Below, piece after piece: positions 1 to 13,778 of a DNA stretch of 64,000 nt (position 1 is the first letter of the stretch; every line of letters starts with the position of its first letter). Origin of the DNA: Leucaena leucocephala. Its lineage: Eukaryota; Streptophyta; Magnoliopsida; Fabales; Fabaceae. The notes under the pieces are model-generated. The model did no database searches and had not been told where the DNA came from. It worked only from the letters and a program-made list of their open reading frames with translations. The stretch is taken from assembly GCA_037074615.1 (NCBI GenBank), contig CM073558.1, forward strand, positions 20,009,001 through 20,073,000, read 5' to 3'. The translations under genes and the position numbers were made by a program.

Positions 1-3000
1 GTGGGTGCTGCCCACTGCTACAAGAAAACATCCTCAACAGGTGCGCTATAAGATTTTTGTTATATACAGGAGTGCGAGTGTTAGCTGTTGAGTAGCAACT
101 ATACTCATGGAGATTCTTCATAAACCTGCAATCTTCACTGCTTGAATCTTTCCTTTATCTATCGTTCATGTGCCAGGGGTTGGAGATCGATGATTCAGGA
201 GATTAGCTATAATTTTGGAATTTTGGTTTTTAAATCAACAAGTGAATAGATTAATGGCTACAATGCTCATTGTGATTGTTCTATTTCCGAAAAGTTTAAG
301 CTAATGTTTTATTGTTTTCATGCCTATCTAGGAGCCATATCATGCTTAGATCAAGCAGTTTGCCTCTATACTGAGATTGGTAGGCACAACATGGCTGCAA
401 GATACTGCAAGGTACTTTGTGTTGGAATTTTACCATTCTATGCTTTGCTTCTCCTAGTTCTTTGATAACTCTCTGTCGTAAGTGTGTTTTGTCATTTTGC
501 TGCCTTCATAAAGGTCTAGTAATACAAGTATGAGAGCTGACTGTATGGTGGATTTTTTCTTTCCTGAATTTAGGAAATTGGTGACCTGTACGAACTTGAT
601 CAAGACATAGAGAATGCTACTTTATATTTTGACAGGGCTGATGAATTTTTTGAATTAGCGGATGCGACAACCTCTGCCAACCAGTGCAAATTGAAAGTTG
701 CACAGTTTTCTGCTCAACTTCAACTGTGAGAACTTTTCTGCCTGTTTTCAATAATGCGCTTTTACACTTCTATGATGGAAATTCTGCTTATTTAACTTTA
801 CCAGTCAATCTAAAAGATTTTGCATTCATCTTTGGAATTCCATTAGTTCTCATTTTTACAGTTCTAGAAGTTGTCATCTAATTTCACTGAGGTTAAAACT
901 TAAACGTGCCATCTGATTTTCCTTTTGCACATACCTTGGTATGTATGAAAATGTTTTATCGCCATTGAAAATATGGATGTAGTGAATAAGATGAGGCATG
1001 TGATATATATTGAAGTATATTGATCTACTTGATATTCATCAATATCCAGATATCAGAAGGCAATAGATATATTTGAAGATATTGCTCGACAGTCACTGAA
1101 CAGTAATTTACTGAAATATGGAGTTAGAGGACATCTTCTTAATGCTGGCCTTTGCCAGCTTTGTCGAGGGGATATTGTTGCAATTACCAACGCCTTGGAG
1201 CGATATCAGGTCTTTTAAAGTGACTTCTTTATAAACGAGATGTTAATATTTTATTGTAAGACATGCTATAACACTAGTTTAATTGATCATGTAGGACTTG
1301 GATCCAACTTTCTCCAGAGTTCGTGAGTACAAATTTTTAGCTGTAAGTGTTCAATTTGGCTAGTAATGTTGACTCCAGGAGGGGGGAAAACTCCCAACCC
1401 TATTTAAATGATCTCACCCTTGCATAGATTGAAGTTAACAATAAAAGTCGGTATGCAGTAACTGCTATCTGCATAGCTTGTTAACCTTTTGTAGCCATTT
1501 GAAGATTCATTGTTCTATATCATTTGAGAAGTTTTGTCACATTTCAGGATTTGGCATCTGCAATTGATGAGGAAGATGTTGCAAAATTTACTGCAGCGGT
1601 CAAGGAATTTGATAGCATAACCCCACTGGTATATTTAACACTTCTGTGTCAATGAACGTAAATTCTTTAAAACAACTTTTCTCATTCACATACTGAGTGG
1701 TGAAAAAATATCATGAAATGTTGATCTCCTCAACGGTTTTCCTTCTGTTTAAACAATTCTATGGATGATTGTTAATAGAACCCTATAGCATTATACCACC
1801 TATATAGTCAACTTCACTTAGGGCATGTTTGGTAGGTAGGTGGGAAGTGGAATATTCCATTTCTTTCATTTGGTACGATGGAAGTCACTTTCACTTCCAA
1901 CATTTTGGGACATTTCAATTCCATCATAAAAGCTGAGAATTGAGATGATGAAAGTGAAAGTGAAATTTTTGGGACTATTTTACCTCAGTTATAAAATTTT
2001 TGGATAACTTTAACCCTTCCCAAGTTATAAAAAAAATATTTTAGACTATTTTACCCTAAGTTATAAAAAAATATATACATAAATTTCATACTCATTTTCA
2101 TCCTACCAATCAAACTTTTAAAGCATATTTTCAATCTAATTATACTTCCACTTATATAAAAAACTCTTCTATCCTACCAAACGTAGCGATGGAGAAGTAA
2201 GGTTTGTTGCTCATTATTGTAGTGAGTGTAGTATTTCTTTTTTCTTTTTAAATTAGTGTTATAATTTCTTTTTCTGCGTTGAATATTAAGTAGTAGAATT
2301 TCATATTGATAACTTGATATCTAACAATGATTAATCAGTAGAGAGGTTGGAGATTTATTCAGATCAATACCTGCATTGAATCTTGCCAAGTTAGATAATA
2401 AAGATGCCACTAGTTCAATCTATCCGTCTCCACCTATAAATATATTGGACATTTCTGAAATTATATTGTAAATGCTAAAACTTTGGTCTGAGGAATAGCG
2501 ATAAATTGGCCTTATTTTTTAATCCCAATTCCCAAGCTCCTCGACCCAGCAACAAAAACCTCAAATGAAATATGTTGATCCAATGCATGCTTCTTCGTCC
2601 TTTCCTGTAATCCTTCTGGTCTTTTATACTTAATTACATCTATCCATTACATCAGTTCCCATCTGTTCTCTTTCCTTCCTCTTGGATTCTACTATTTGAA
2701 TTCTTGTGCTCATCCATTTCTTTGTTGGGGTGGTAGTTCGGAAGGTATTTGGTTCTACATTTTATGTATCTTAGCCAACCAGCCTTATTTGATTCTTCCC
2801 TATCTTTTCTTTTAACAAGGCTACATCTATCTTAGATCTGACATCAGCGTATCTTAACTTATCTTACGATAAAGGACAAGAGTTAGGTAAAGTCCCTAAA
2901 TTGTCTATGAGTTTCTGCAATCAAAATATAAGAAGTGGAGAAACTTTTCTAAAAGACCCAATCACGTTATACTGAGGTGTAAAAATTTGTGCTTGTTACG

Positions 3001-3533
3001 CTTCTACTGAAGTGTTTGATGACAACCGCTCGGAAAGACAAGAAAAAATCTCTTCTAAGTTTACTCCTCTGATAAGTTTGCCTCAACATACTTTTGTTTT
3101 TGCCTTCACGGCTCTTGATGGCCCTACACGGCATGCCTTGCACAATAGTAAGCCTAACCAGTTAACCTAAGAGGCATGATAAAAAAAATGATAAACGCCC
3201 TTGCTTAATGCAGCCTTTGTTAAGAATATGTCATTTACACAGATTTTTAATGATGATCGTGCCTAGTGTGACTTTTAGGAATCACATGTTCATACCATCT
3301 AAAGTTCGTGCATTGCATACCTTAATTCTGTGTGATCTGTATATGCCCATGCTTTGCCTATTTATAATTTAATGGGCATCTTGCAAATTACTATTATTTT
3401 TTAGTATTTACTTGTTTACTAAGCTATATGTTACTTAAACATCTCTATGTAGGATTCTTGGAAGGCCACCCTTTTACTGAGAGTAAAGGAAGCTCTGAAG
3501 GCAAAAGAAATGGAGGAAGATGATTTGACATAA
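1..3533 (+). CDS. ASNAP: alpha-SNAP (alpha-soluble NSF attachment protein), 3' part, spliced
   Basis: Adaptor that recruits the ATPase NSF to SNARE complexes so that they are disassembled after membrane fusion. The visible exons are 1-40, 332-411, 574-725, 1050-1209, 1295-1342, 1548-1628 and 3453-3533; all have GT-AG borders and join in one frame to give about 213 residues of a family that is usually near 290. Recognisable stretches are AAHCYKKTSS, AISCLDQAV, EIGDLYELDQD, NSNLLKYGVRGHLLNAGLC and the C-terminal tail ending EEDDLT. These belong to the TPR-like helical solenoid and the C-terminal segment that stimulates NSF. The 5' exons lie before the window. The last intron (1629-3452) is unusually long and carries a MITE-like insertion. 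The exact paralogue is uncertain; the family is not. Confidence 0.93.
1821..2187. repeat. MITE-like insertion in the last alpha-SNAP intron
   Basis: The left end begins gggcatgtttggtagg and the right end is cctaccaaacgtagc, whose complement shares tttggtagg. Between them is about 340 bp of AT-rich non-coding sequence. Similar ends occur in hAT-type MITEs. I could not find a convincing 8-bp target duplication, so the exact borders are approximate. Confidence 0.4.
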
Positions 3534-5767
3534 ATCAATTACTATTGAATTTCTTACAAATGAAATTAATATCAGCTTTGTAAAGGGCAGTGGTTAGGGC
3601 TCGGTTGTTTCTATTATTTGGAGGTTCCGCTATCATTTAACACAGAAGATCACAGGAATAAGTTCTATTGAATTCTCTTCACAACCGCTTGATGCTTGTA
3701 TGTATATACTTATACATTGAGAAGAACGTTTGTTTAAACTCCGTCTCTCTGGTGTATCATTTGTACATGCCTATACGGAATACCTCAGATTTCCCCACCT
3801 TCTATTGGCAAGCACTTCATGATGTTTTAGTGGGCTGGTGAATCCCCTTTTCGTTAAATAATTCCGTGTCTATAAAAATTATGTTAAGATAATGATTCGA
3901 GTTGGAAGATGGGCTTGGAATGGCTTCTTTGCTGTATATGGGAATCGGTCTTGGTAGGAGTTTTGTATGCAAGTGGGCATCACTTGTATAAACCAAAATT
4001 GTTTTGGGTGTGCCTTGGGACCAATGCCCCTGCTTCTTGAATATTTTTACAATAATTTTTTATTTTTATAGTTTTAAGGTAATTATAATTTAATATTTCA
4101 TTTTAACTTACTATAATATATTTTTTATAATTTTAATTTCGTTAAAATTCAGTTTTTAAATTTAATTTATTATAATTTTAATTATTTAAAATTTTAGTCT
4201 TTAATATTCATAAAACATAAAATAGAATTTTTTAAATTATAGGGTTTATATTTTAAATAATTAAATTATATAAATATAGTTATACTATGTTAAAGTTTAT
4301 ATATTGAGTTATAGTTAAATTAAAATTATAAGTATAAAATAATACATTTTTCCAATATATTTTGGTGATGCACAATGTTATCGGGATTGAACCCAAGGAT
4401 TAAACAGCATCTGTTGCACCATAAGCGACATTCCCATCCACGTTCGAATAAAAATCAACCAAAAATTCCTCCTCCTTCGTAACCTATTGTATACTATAAA
4501 TTGCCTTTAGTTTGAATCAAATTCAAAAGTTAACAAATACTAAATAACAACAATTAAAGCATACATTGTGTACAACGTTAATGTTAGTTGACGCAAAAAT
4601 GTTCTACTTCCAACTGTTTCTCTCGTTCAGTAAGTTTCTTTCTGTATGCTTCTCTAGAGTAAAATTTTCTTTATTAACAAAGAGATTATCATATTTGCTT
4701 CCCTCTGGCAAGCTTTCTCTTATAAACAATTGTCCCTCAATTTTTTAATGCAAGAGTTAATTTTTTTTAAAATAAATTAAGATAATCAAATAAATCAGTT
4801 AATTATAATTAATATAATAGTTAATTAATTAATTTAAGTAAATTAAATAATATATAATATAAATTTATCTTAAATATTTAAATTTGATTATAACTAATTG
4901 GTATATTTAATTTTTTTAATTGATTTAAATTAATCTATTAATTTTTGCATTAAAAGAAAATGGGAGTATCATACGATTTCTATCGCTCTTTCGCCTTCTC
5001 CACAAGATCTTGACTGTACTTTGGCTGCACCACAGAACATAGTACAGCGATTAGTATAGTGTAACTAAATACATAATAGCTAAATCTAGTTAATGTGTCA
5101 TCTATATATATATATATATATAGACACACCCACCTTGTACATTCCTTTATTGACGGGCTTGAACCAGTGGACGCGTAAACCTCATCAAAGTCAAATATAG
5201 TCCGGATCCTCTTCCTGCAGAGTGCAGAGCAATTTCTTTCTGAAGATCATTCTCGTCGACTTCTTTGTTAAAGTCATAAGCAGTAAATAATTTTTTTGTT
5301 GGGCTAACGATAACGGTAGATGGGATACTGGCTTCCTGTGTTTGTTCTTTTGTTGTTTCTTGTTGGTTAAAACTTTAAAAGTATAAACAAGATATTAGTT
5401 TATAAACAAGTTGAAATTTTGATACTTCTCTGCGATATACGGAGATTAAAAAAAGACAGAATTATGTTTATGTCTTTATAAATAAATCAATAATTTTTCA
5501 TTAAATAATCCTTGTATCCAAGCAGTAAGAAGGCGACAAAAATATGGTCAGGCGAACAAGACAGAAGAGGAACTCCTTTTATAGTTTTATCCATTCTTTA
5601 ATGAGTGGAATCTCTTGTGAATATGAACTCCAGCATCATCGGCAAATTATTGCGACAAAAAATCAATATTTTTTTGACCTCTTTGCCGTCTGAATACCAT
5701 TTTCTACTCCACTTCTCCACAAAACAACAAGCTTCTTCTTACTCTTCTTCCACTCCCTCTTCTTCAC
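3534..5767. other. Intergenic region between alpha-SNAP and DDL
   Basis: The first few hundred bases are probably alpha-SNAP 3' UTR. From about 4040 to 4350 and 4740 to 4940 the sequence is almost pure A+T. A (TA)n microsatellite lies at about 5102-5124. I see no gene here; the small open frame at 4566-4748 has no family features. Confidence 0.6.
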
Positions 5768-5774
5768 TATAAAA
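5768..5774 (+). promoter_or_regulatory. TATA box of DDL
   Basis: TATAAAA lies 70-76 bases before the start codon at 5844 and follows a CT-rich (pyrimidine) stretch of the kind common near plant transcription starts. The position suits a short 5' UTR. Confidence 0.55.
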
Positions 5775-5843
5775 CTCCTTTTCCTCTTCCTCATGCTTGC
5801 TCTCTTCCTCTGAACATCCTCGTTTCCTTCTCTTCCCTCCCAT

Positions 5844-8800
5844 ATGGCGTCGATTTCTCAAATTTCCAACCTTGCTTCGTTCTCTCGATGCTGCCACATA
5901 AGAGATGAAACTAGAACTCTATTTGATTCTAGGGTGTCCTTTGCACGCCCTCTTAAACTCTCTAATTTGAACCAGAATCTAATTCGTTGCTGCGCAAAGC
6001 GACCATTTATGTCTGGGCCTCCTCGGGCCTCTACCGAAGTGGTTGATGATCTTGTTCTTGAGAAGCAGGAAGCCGGGGAGGAGAAAGACAGGGTCTTGAG
6101 AGTTGGACTCATCTGTGGTGGTCCTTCTGCAGAACGTGGGATTTCTCTCAATTCAGCTAGATCAGTTCTGGATCACATACAGGTACTTGTTTGATCCATA
6201 GTTGCAGAAAGAGAATTCTGCAATGTTATGCAGTGGAAACTCCTAAACTTACTTACTCCTATAGTTTTACTCACTCCCTCTTATCATTAATATTAATAAG
6301 CTGTTTGAATTTTGGATAAATTAAAAGAATAATTAATCCTTCAATATTAATTTATATTATATATTTATTAATGTATTTAAATTAATTAATTAAATTTTAT
6401 TTTAATTATAATTAAATAATTTTTTAATTTATATAAAAAAAAGTTAACTAGCAGGAGTATTAGTTAAATGAATTAAAGAGAAAAGCTAGACTTATAATCA
6501 AGTTGAATTCTAGTAGTTGTGCCTTTTTAAAGCAAGATGGAAAATATATTAAATCCTGAGGGAGTTCAGTAGGCAATGAATCTTTTATATGCATGAACTA
6601 AAATTATGAACAGCTTAGAGGCATTTTCTATTTTCCTAATCTTTTTTCCATATACTTTGTGTTATCAGGGAGATGATTTGCACGTGAGTTGCTATTATAT
6701 AGATTGCAATCTCAAGGCGCACGCTATATCATCTGCTCAGGTTTGTACGGTGTATGCTTTTTGAAAATATTCTGCTTTTCTATCTTAATTCTGAACTATG
6801 AACTGCACTAAGTTATAGGGCATATCTAGCTACTTTTCTTCCATCTTTTTTTGTGGCCAAACCCGAAAACTATGTAGTTCAATACTGAATATGATGATCG
6901 TGTCGAAGCTGTTAGTCAGATTACTAGAGGATGTGACTTTAATCATCCTTTTGGAGATATAGTTGAGAAAGCTAGATTACTTTTTCATAGGAATTGGCAA
7001 ATATTTTTTCAATGTATATAGAGAAAGAAACAATCCCACAGCTTAGATGGGAACTTTTGCATCCTTGATCATCCTCCACCTGTTTTTTGCAGGTATATTC
7101 AAACACGCCAGCGGACTTTGATTTCAAACTTGAAAGGTGAGTATGCCATGCCATTTTGAAGTATTGAATATCTATTGATACACAAAAACAAGTATTGAAT
7201 TACACTCATATTTTAATATGATCTGATTGTTGATTCATGCAGCCTTGCCCAAAGTTTCCAGAATTTATCTGATTTTGCCAAGCATCTAGCTACAGCTGTG
7301 GACATAGTGTTTCCAGTTATACATGGTCAATTTGGTGAGGATGGTGGCATTCAGGTGTAGCATAGTAAATCCCTTGATAACCAATGCTCTAACTGAAATA
7401 TGCATTGACATAGCAATTTCTCTTAGGGTTCTCAAACTTGTTGGAATATGAACTATTTTTTCAATGTGATGAATTTCTAGGAACTACTGGAACAGTATAA
7501 TGTTCCATTTGTTGGCACGGGATCAAATGAATGCTGTCAAGCATTTGATAAGGTATAGAAATGTGTACTTTGTTGTATTTATCGTAGATCCTTTCTTGTG
7601 CAATGCTAGATGATCCCAAAAAATATTTTAGTTTTAAAATTAGTAATATTTTCCTAGTTCGCATGTTAGATTTTATACACTCTATCACTGTTGTTCACTA
7701 AAGAGAAAACACTTGATGCCTTAGTTCAAGCCATTAATTATGCTTGGAAGCTTAATTTAACATTTAGATTGTGAATAAATATATCCTCTGGCATTTAAAA
7801 TTTTCATGCTAGTTGTGGTATGTGAGCAAATCATCAGAAAAAAACATTCAGAGGAACTTCCATTGCTTAAAGACAAACTCAGATAATTTTATTACAAATA
7901 GATCAATTTATTTAATATTTTGGTGATTTCTTGCTAGTGATTTATTAGTGTGGCTTTGTTTCTGACTCCAGTAATTTCCTTTCAAAAATTATTGGCAGTA
8001 TGAAGCATCTTTGCTGCTCCACAAACATGGATTTATAACAATACCCAGTTTCTTAGTTCAGGTATTGAAAGTTTCTGTCCATGTTAAGGTTCTTTTACTA
8101 GGTTTTGTGTTTCTATGTCACAATACCAAATTCGCCCTTTACATACTATTGAATTTTCTGATATTATGATGGAAATCAGGGATTTGAAACAAACAAGTTG
8201 GAACTATCTGAATGGTTTGAAATAAACCAGCTGGACCCTAACCAAGGGAAAGTTGTGGTAAGGCACTTGATTTGGTGGTCACTTGAGATCTATTGTTAAG
8301 CAATTTAAGATGCTTATAGACGTCCAAATCTGTTCTCAATAGGTAAAACCAACAAGAGGAGGATCGAGCATTGGCGTTAGAGTTGCTTATGGTGTTGCAG
8401 ATTCTATCGTCAAAGCCAATGAAATCATGTCAGAGGTACTTTCATCAATTTAAAACTTGATAACTCACAACATGCTTATATATTAACTTATAAACTTCAT
8501 CGGTTTTGAAATGTGATAGGGTATTGATGATAAAGCCCTCATTGAAACATTTCTTGAAGGGGGGAGTGAATTTACAGCCATTGTCCTTGATGTTGGATCT
8601 GGTTCAGATTGCCATCCTGTTGTTCTACTCCCAACTGAGGTGAGTTTGGTCCTTTTGCCCATATAATGTCTATTCATTCACCTCTTTCTTAATGTATCAT
8701 GAACCTAATTGAAATGACTTCGTAGATATTGGTCAATGAATTTTTTTTATGTAACAATAACAACAAAGTTTAGATGAACAGATAGAACTTCAATTCCGTG

Positions 8801-11800
8801 GTGCAACTGAGGTGAAAGAGAAGGATGCAATATTTAATTACCGAAGGAAGTATCTCCCGACCCAACAGGTCAGTTTTCGTATTTATGTGTTATATGCAGA
8901 AATGATGAACATGCATCTTCTGGTTGAAATTGGCATATGAAGTGATTGATTCTTGGATTTCCTATGTAATATGTAATTAGTTTTAACCTGTTCCTGTTTT
9001 ACTTTAGTAAATGGATGAAGCGTTTATTATGCACAGGTTGCTTATCACACTCCTCCTCGGTTTTCTTTGGAAGTAACTGAAAATATTCGTAAAGGGGCAT
9101 CTGCAGTATTCCAAAAGTTTTGCCTTCAAGACTTTGCCCGTATTGATGGATGGTTTTTGCCTAATTCACGTTGTAAATCATTGTCTTCAGAAAGGGGGTT
9201 TGGAAGGACTGAATCTGGTACCGTAGTATTTACTGACATTAATCTGGTGAGATGTTTGTTTGTTTTTTTGGTAGAGAGTAAAATGCTTACAACTCATGCT
9301 CATTTTTGCTTGATAATAAAATCATTGTATGTTCCAGATAAGCGGTATGGAACAAACCAGTTTTCTATTTCAGCAAGCTTCTAAGGTACTTCTGGATGTG
9401 TCAGCTTTATTTTTCTTAAAATTCTTAAATTCTTATAATGCTTTTGCTTCCATGAAATAATGTCTATGTTTACAGGTTGGTTTTTCTCATACAAATATCC
9501 TTAGGAGCATTATTCACCATGCTTGCTTGCGGTTCCCAAATATTGCATCAGTCAGTGGTGTACCAGGTCATGCGCCAAATGGATATAAATCCTCAAAACT
9601 TAATAAATCATTACTTCGTCGTGAAGGTGCTCAAAAAGTTTTTGTTATTTTCGGAGGAGATACATCAGAACGGCAAGTATCTCTTATGAGTGGTACAAAT
9701 GTTTGGCTCAATTTGCAAGCTTTTAATGATGTAAGTATCCATGGTTGGTAAGACTTCAATTTTACTCTTTAATTTACGTAATGATGATTTAGCAGTATAC
9801 ATGCTGAATCTTATTTGTGTAAGAGTTGTTGTATTATTTGAACTTCGGTATTTATGTCTGAGATTGCGATAATTGTGCTTACAGCTTGAGGTAATTCCAT
9901 GTCTACTTTCTCCAACAAGTGAACATGAATCAGCGGTAGATATGGGAAAGAAAGTCGATGATGTAAAGAATAGAACAGTTTGGTCATTACCGTAAGTATC
10001 GATCCTTTCTTCCCCTTTAAATGATTGTAAGAGCACATATTTGTTCTTGATTTCTTAATAATTAAAAAAATAGGTTTAGTAGAACAAGTTGCCTGAGCAA
10101 GTCAATGATTTATTAAAATTGGATATTGCAATCTGCAAATTTCTTCAACTATTTCCAGTTTACAAGAAAAGCATAAATTTGATGTAGCAATTGATCTTAT
10201 CTTCCTAATATATTAAGGACGATGTAATTCAAAATTAATTTTGTGTTCAGTTATTCTCTTGTTCTTCGACATACTACTGAGGAGGTCCTAGCTGCATGCA
10301 TAGAAGCTAATGAACCAGACAGAGTTGCACTTACATCTTACTTAAGGAAGACAGTAATAAATGATCTTATGGAAGGTTTGAAGGACCATAGTTGGTTTAA
10401 AGGGTTCGATATTGATGACGAATTGCCTACTAGATTTTCGTTAGGGCAGTGGATCAAGCGAGCCAAGGAAGTTCAAGCAACAGTTTTCATTGCAGGTACT
10501 CATTGCAAGCATTTTTTCCCTTTTACATGATCAAAACATTAGTAATCGCCATTCATATGTTACCGGGGATGCGCATACGTGGTGCGAGTTGTTTGTATCA
10601 AGATGGCGTATGCTTCTTCTTGGTCATTCCTTTTCAGTTAACAAGATGCATTCTTATTCTGCTTCTGTTTGTTAATAAGTTTAAAAGGAAAGAACTTATG
10701 TCTAATTTAAAGATTCAAAGTGATACTGACAGAATTGGAGAATAGACCAGATGATCTTGTAGTTTTCAGAGCAGGTTATGTTAATAAGAATTGTTGTCAT
10801 TGTTTGCTAATGTAAAATGTGTAGTAGCACAACTTTTCAGAATTGCAGGTTCTAGAAATTGTTGAGTGTATATGCCTTTACAAAGTTTGTTTGTTACATG
10901 TAGTGCATGGAGGCATTGGTGAAGATGGCACACTTCAATCTTTGTTGGATGCCGAAGGTGTTCCTTATACAGGTTTGTTTATAGTTCAATTTTCCAAAGT
11001 CTGTGTGCAGGGCTATTAGATCACCATATGGTTCTAAATGTAAGAGCTAAATAACTAATTCATATAAATTAAAGAAATTAGTTTAGTTATTTGTAAAAAA
11101 AATATTGTATTGGTTTTGCCAAAATACTCCTTATAATCATTTATATTGGAAACTAGCCCTATTGATTGCGCACATTGATGTGAGCTACCAATAGAGGTTG
11201 TTTGAGAAAAAAATAATAAATACGAAAGACAAAGTAGATCAAGGTCTTATATTTATGATCAAAACTTACTTTTAACTAGCTCTTATATATATAACTGGAC
11301 ACAATTAAGCTACTGTTTATTTTGCATATTTCCAAAAATCTTTTTAATTTTCCTGTTTTATCTTCTAATGAAGGCCCTGGTGCAATGGCCTCAAAGATTT
11401 GCATGGACAAAGTTGCAACTTCTCTTTCTTTAAAACATGTATGTTTCTCTATCATCTACTTTTCCTCACGGAACCTGACTTTTCTTACTTCTCTCAATTT
11501 GACATGTTTTTTTACTGTAATGCTCTGTTATAAAAAGGTTGGAAATTTAGGAGTTCTTACCATAAATAAGGAAGTGAGGGAAAAATCTGAACTTCTCGAT
11601 AAGCCTAAAGACGATCTATGGCATGAGCTGACCTCAAAGCTGCAGTGCGAAACTTTGTGTGTCAAGCCAGCAAAAGATGGTTGCTCAACTGGGGTTGCAA
11701 GATTATGGTAAGATTGTATGCCTTGTTAGTGGTTCATTTTTATATTTGTCAGTAATTTAGATGTTTCAAATATATCCTCTGATTCCTTGCTTAAAAAGAA

Positions 11801-13778
11801 ATTATTTTTCTTCAATTCTTTTGTTCATACAGTTGTTCAGAGGATCTTTCGGTATACGTAAAAGCAGTGCAGGACTGTCTTCTAAGGATTCCTGCAAATA
11901 GCTTATCAAAGGTATGGCACTAGGAAATAAGAATAATGATATCCAGTTCTATAGGTTCTCATTTTATAAGGAATTCGAGTAGAAAATCCCGAATTGACAT
12001 TGCATAAGAACTCTTCATTTTTTTTATTACATGGCATTTTATCTCTTTTTTTTCCCTCGGTGTTAAGGCGCACGGTATGATTGAGATGCCGAATCCTCCT
12101 CCAGAGGTTTTGATCTTTGAACCTTTCATAGAGACTGATGAAATAGTTTTCACGTCCAAAGATAAGAACGAGACCGGGCACAACCTCATGTGGAAAGGGC
12201 AAAGTAGATGGGTGGAAGTAACAGTTGGTGTTATCGGCAAACGTGGCTCAATGCACTCTCTAAGTCCTAGTGTCACTGTCAAGGAAAGTGGTGACATTTT
12301 ATCACTAGAGGAAAAATTCCAAGGTTGGTCCCCCAAAACACCTAATGCTTATGCATCAAAACCCGTAACATAATGATAAGCATTAGGATAAGTACCTGAG
12401 TGAATGAGAAACCTTATCCCAAAAGTTAGTTATTAAGGCAGAATAATCAATCCACTTAGATACTCTAGTGAGCATCATATTTTACTCAATATGGGACTTA
12501 GTATCCCACACTATCAAGTCTTCATCAGTTTTCCTTTATCATGATTGCTACTATTTACTATGGCTAGTCTGTAATCGTTACTTGGAATTTTGTCTGTCAG
12601 GTGGGACAGGCATCAATCTGACTCCACCTCCCTTGTCAATCATGAGGTAATACTTTGTTTTCATGATCATTTTCATGATTACATCTCTTGATGTCTTAGA
12701 ATTTCTCGTTTACCTTATTCTTTGAAGACCATCGCTAATTTTTTTTTCATTCGCAATCAAATGCCATAATTAACTCTCAGTGAAGCCTTTTTCTGGTTAC
12801 AAGTAGGTTCTGTAGAGTTAAACTTAACGCCTCTCTCTTCTATATCATACATTGATGGACTGAAAGTTCTTGCTTTACCTGGATAATTGAATTTATCACT
12901 GGTTTCTTGAGTAATATCTTGTTCCTTGTCTGTAATAGTGAAGCAGCTTTGAAAACCTGCAAGAAGAATATTGAGCTCATTGCAAACACCCTGCAATTAG
13001 AAGGGTTTTCGCGCATCGATGCATTTGTGAATGTTGACAGTGGAGAGGTTTGTTGATCTACTACTTGGGGCATATTTTCTCATCTCTCTCCCTTTCATTG
13101 ATTTCTTCACGGTCATTTTCATTCCTGACTTGTAGGTTTTGATCATAGAGGTGAATACTGTGCCTGGAATGACACCTTCCACTGTTCTCATTCATCAGGT
13201 CAGTTCCCGCAGTTGTAAAATTCTTCCGCTTTCTTTATCTTTTCAAGCAATATTTCTATGAGCAGGCATTCACCAATTGCAAGACAAACCTAATATATAC
13301 CTAATCTCTCTAAAGTCTAATATATTATTACAGCCATTTGATATGGCTCACACACAAAAAGTGGCAAAAAAGAAACAAGGGGGAAAAAATGAAGATGATG
13401 TACATGAGATATCTGAGAATAAAAAAGAAGTACAAGCCAAGCCAAGAGAAACAAAAATGAAGAGAGAAAAATATAATAGGAGGAATATTAGATTATACTC
13501 AAAAGTGCCACATCGTTTAATTCAACAATGAATTGAATTGAAGATATATAATTTTGAAATGGATGATAATAGAAAGATAAACCTACATGCATATGTATAT
13601 AATATCTCTATATATACATGTTAACTCAAGAACTGGAACATAATAACCAATTCGTCCGATGATTGTAGCTGATTATGTGTTTCAATACTTATCTCAGGCG
13701 TTAGCAGAGAACCCACCAATGTATCCTCACCAGTTCTTCCGCAAGCTTCTTGATTTGGCATCTGAAAGGTCCACATAA
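5844..13778 (+). CDS. DDL: Plastid D-alanine--D-alanine ligase homologue, two fused ligase domains, 24 exons
   Basis: ATP-grasp ligase joining two D-alanines, a step in peptidoglycan synthesis; in plants the homologue is linked to chloroplast division and a residual plastid wall. Exons: 5844-6182, 6669-6740, 7093-7136, 7243-7354, 7481-7552, 7999-8061, 8180-8257, 8343-8435, 8520-8639, 8782-8868, 9037-9246, 9338-9385, 9476-9730, 9885-9991, 10251-10495, 10904-10972, 11374-11438, 11538-11707, 11833-11911, 12068-12323, 12601-12646, 12939-13047, 13136-13198, 13698-13778. They sum to 960 codons plus stop. Residues 1 to about 80 are Ser/Arg-rich and look like a chloroplast transit peptide. Domain 1 starts at GGPSAERGISL (G92-G93) and has the loop KPTRGGSSIGV. 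Domain 2 starts at FGGDTSERQVSL (about 506) and ends with the canonical EVNTVPGMT (E918, N920). Domain 1 has DINLISGMEQT in the equivalent place. Bacterial Ddl has a single domain of about 300 residues. Confidence 0.95.

Noticed and set aside
4360..4450. Possible tRNA-like or SINE relic on the minus strand (ggttcaatcccg)
   Set aside because: A B-box-like string is present but no cloverleaf, tail or flanking repeats could be found.
9665..10038. Minus-strand open frames of 123 and 75 codons
   Set aside because: Antisense to DDL exons 13 and 14 and the intron between them.
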